DNA of 6,721 bases from Archangiaceae bacterium (GTDB taxonomy: Bacteria; Myxococcota; Myxococcia; Myxococcales; Myxococcaceae): contig JAHFDQ010000357.1 of the NCBI GenBank assembly GCA_023248915.1, positions 1 through 6,721 on the forward strand, read 5' to 3'. The stretch's first letter is position 1, and the number at the start of each line of letters is the position of its first letter. The notes beneath the pieces were generated by a model. It did not search any database. It was not told where the DNA came from and saw nothing but the letters and a program-made list of their open reading frames with translations. Position numbers and translations under genes: made by a program. Shown here one piece after another: positions 4,895 through 6,721 of this stretch.

Positions 4895-6721
4895 ATGCTC
4901 AGACGCTCGTGTTGGTGGGCAGTGGCGCTGGTGACTGCGGCGGGGTGCCGGTGCGCTCCAGGGCTCCGGTGCGCAGACGACACCGAGTGCATGGGCGGGA
5001 AGTGTGAGCTCGGCTTCTGTGTCGCGCCCGACCTGGGGAGCGACGCCAGCGGAGGTGCCGGAGTCGATGGTGGCGGAGTCGATGGCGGCGGAGTCGACGG
5101 CGGCGGAGTCGACGGCGGCGGAGTCGACGGCGGCGGAGTCGACGGCGGCGGAGTCGATGGCGGCGGAGTCGATGGTGGCGGTGGAGGCGCCACGGCGATT
5201 CGCTTCACCCCTGATTTCGTTTTCGCTACAGTCGCCAATTTCTGCGCCGGCCCGCTGACGGTAGAGACGCGCGATCTGCTCAACGCCGTTGCGCCTGTCT
5301 CGGTGCTCACGAACGTGACTCTGTCCAGCGACCCTTCGGGAGTCACCTTCTTCGACGCTGCGGGCTGCGCGGGAGGTGGGACCGCGGCAGTGAACATTCC
5401 CAGCGGCGGGAGCACCGTGAGCTTCTACGCGCGGGCGACCGTGGCGGCGAGCTACACCCTGACCGCTGCGGGAGCGGGCCTGGGCGAAGACACCCAGTCG
5501 TTCGACGTCAGCGCCGCCGCGGCGGCCAAGCTCGACTTCCAGCCGAGCTCGCAGACCATCAAGGCGGGAGCATGCTCCGCGGCGGTCACGGTCGAGCGTC
5601 AGGACCCGTTCGACAATCCGGTGGCGGCGGGCGGGGCTCTCACCGTCGACCTCGCTTCGAGCGCCACCGGCGGCACCTTCACCTTCCACACTGCCTCGGA
5701 CTGCGGCAGCGGATCGAGCGTGACCGGCGTGGACGTTCCGGCGCTGAGCTCGAGCACGACCGTCTACCTCAGCGCGACGAAGGCCGAGGTTGTGGAGGTG
5801 ACGGGCTCGGGCGGGGGCTTGACCAGCGACATCCACACCCTGACCGTCGTCCCGGACGACGCTTCGAAGGTCGCCTTTGCCGGGGCCCCGCCTTGGGTGC
5901 TCTTGAACACCTGCAGCGCCCCGATCACCGTGCAACTGCAGGACCGGTTCGGCAATCCGGTGATCGCGGGCGCCGGCACCCCCGTGGTGCTGACCGACGA
6001 TTCGACCAACTTCGATTTCCACCTGGCGGCAGATTGCAGCGACCCGGCGACCGGGACCGCGACGATTCTCGCCGGCCAGTCGTCGACCCCGGTCTACGTT
6101 CGGAGCAGCACGAGTGACCCGCAGGTGACGATGACCGCGAGCGTGGTCGGGCTGACCGCGGGTGCTCAGGACCTCGACGTCAGCGGTATCGCGAGCAAGC
6201 TGGTGTTCATCAACCTGGCCCGCGCCATCTACGCCGGGACCTGCTCGGAGGTGCTGACGGTGCAGCGCCAGGACACGGGCAGCGCCCCGGCCACCATCGA
6301 CCCGCTCACCGTCACCCTGTCGAGCGCCGCCGCGGGCGGGCTCACGTTCCACGCCGACTCGTCGTGCTCCACCCCGGGTGTTTCCTCGGCGCAGATAGGC
6401 GACGGCCAGTCTTCGGTCGACTTCTACGTAAGGGCCAACGTGGCCCAGACCGTGTTGCTGACCGCGACCGCGGCAGGCTCTGGTCTGAACGACGGCCAGC
6501 AGTCGTTCACCACCAACGTTGGGCCGCCAGCCATGCTCAGTTTCACCAGTCCATCGCCCCAGACACTCGCCGCGCTCAACTGTTCGGCGCAGACGACGGT
6601 CACCCTCCAGGACCTGGGTGGCAACCCGGTGGACGCGGGGGGCACAGGTCGGCTCATCACCTTCTCGGCGACCCCCGCAGGGCCCAACCTCACGTTCTGG
6701 ACCGATGCCGCCTGCACCAAC
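4895..6721 (+). CDS. Large lipoprotein with VDGGG linker and at least five Ig-like repeats (right end missing)
   Basis: The frame starts at ATG 4895 and stays open for 609 codons to the window edge. Residues 1-18 are a lipoprotein signal (MLRRSCWWAVALVTAAGC) with C18 as the probable lipidated residue. The -3 position is Ala rather than the favoured Leu. A short Cys-rich head follows (C20, C26, C32, C37, C42), of the C-x-x-D-x-x-C-x-x-G-K-C type seen in many myxobacterial surface proteins. Residues 57-96 are eight VDGGG units. Then come Ig-like beta-sandwich domains starting near 99, 210, 323, 433 and 545, the last cut by the edge. Each has one Cys pair (117/158, 227/270, 340/381, 450/491, 563/607), probably an intradomain disulfide. 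Recurrent elements are CSAxxTVxxQDxxGNPV, TFHxxxxC, SSxxFYVR and LTAxAxGL. It is likely a surface-anchored, extended stalk or adhesin-like protein. Partner and ligand are unknown. It is translated right after the TolB/LpoB-like gene. Confidence 0.88.
   Translation, partial: MLRRSCWWAVALVTAAGCRCAPGLRCADDTECMGGKCELGFCVAPDLGSDASGGAGVDGGGVDGGGVDGGGVDGGGVDGGGVDGGGVDGGGVDGGGGGATAIRFTPDFVFATVANFCAGPLTVETRDLLNAVAPVSVLTNVTLSSDPSGVTFFDAAGCAGGGTAAVNIPSGGSTVSFYARATVAASYTLTAAGAGLGEDTQSFDVSAAAAAKLDFQPSSQTIKAGACSAAVTVERQDPFDNPVAAGGALTVDLASSATGGTFTFHTASDCGSGSSVTGVDVPALSSSTTVYLSATKAEVVEVTGSGGGLTSDIHTLTVVPDDASKVAFAGAPPWVLLNTCSAPITVQLQDRFGNPVIAGAGTPVVLTDDSTNFDFHLAADCSDPATGTATILAGQSSTPVYVRSSTSDPQVTMTASVVGLTAGAQDLDVSGIASKLVFINLARAIYAGTCSEVLTVQRQDTGSAPATIDPLTVTLSSAAAGGLTFHADSSCSTPGVSSAQIGDGQSSVDFYVRANVAQTVLLTATAAGSGLNDGQQSFTTNVGPPAMLSFTSPSPQTLAALNCSAQTTVTLQDLGGNPVDAGGTGRLITFSATPAGPNLTFWTDAACTN
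5061..5180 (+). repeat. Eight 15-bp tandem repeats coding VDGGG
   Basis: Eight uninterrupted copies of GAGTCGAYGGYGGCG lie inside the lipoprotein gene. Units 3-6 are identical (GAC GGC), units 2 and 7 carry GAT GGC, and units 1 and 8 carry GAT GGT, so the variants are arranged symmetrically. The 15-bp unit keeps the reading frame whatever the copy number. The peptide is a flexible, acidic Gly-rich linker between the lipid anchor and the Ig-like domains. Confidence 0.95.

Noticed and set aside
5061..5180. CRISPR array or RTX calcium-binding repeat
   Set aside because: The units are contiguous with no spacers, so it is not CRISPR. The VDGGG pentad lacks the nine-residue GGxGxDxUx pattern of RTX repeats, so a linker is the simpler reading.
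4682..6352. Long minus-strand open frame of 556 codons
   Set aside because: It is antisense to the lipoprotein and to the end of the TolB/LpoB-like gene. Its translation is Arg/Gly/Ala/His-rich without a domain, while the + frame has a lipobox, repeats and ordered domains. It is a GC-rich shadow.
1..6721. tRNA, rRNA, insertion sequence, attachment site or replication origin
   Set aside because: No cloverleaf-like tail, rRNA-like segment, transposase motif or terminal inverted repeats were seen on either strand.

Overview
The window is strongly GC-rich, with third codon positions mostly G or C in every convincing gene, and it uses GTG and TTG starts. Together with a lipoprotein built from a Cys-rich head, a Gly/Asp linker and Ig-like repeats, this suggests a myxobacterium (Myxococcota/old Deltaproteobacteria). 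This is an inference from style; no marker gene is present. All five supported genes lie on the + strand.

Left block (1-3647) looks like one transcription unit of three tightly packed genes. It starts with the C-terminal end of an alpha-helical, toroid-like protein (2-430). Its stop codon overlaps the GTG start of a 615-residue cobalamin-binding-type radical SAM enzyme (427-2274) resembling the 'RiPP maturation radical SAM protein 1' family, with a C-x7-C-x2-C cluster motif and a winged-helix-like tail. After 17 bases comes an AMP-forming acyl-CoA ligase (2292-3647). The ligase appears to have lost, in frame, the stretch of roughly 95 residues that carries the TGD motif and the hinge, so it may be inactive. 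No RiPP precursor peptide is visible in the window.

Middle (3648-3989): an intergenic stretch of about 340 bases with a possible hairpin after the ligase and a 72-codon open frame (3741-3959). Its patchy codon use suggests the remnant of one or more genes rather than an intact gene. A strong GGAGG ribosome binding site near the end serves the next gene.

Right block (3990-6721) is a second transcription unit of two exported proteins. The first (3990-4892) starts at TTG and has a signal peptide, a TolB/LpoB-like N-terminal part and two membrane segments. Two bases after its stop begins a large lipoprotein (4895 to beyond the right edge; 609 residues visible). It has a lipobox, a Cys-rich head, eight copies of a 15-bp repeat coding VDGGG, then at least five Ig-like domains of 110-113 residues, each with one pair of cysteines. 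It is the largest open frame on the + strand of the right half and runs off the window. The two proteins probably act together at the cell envelope, but their task cannot be read from the sequence.
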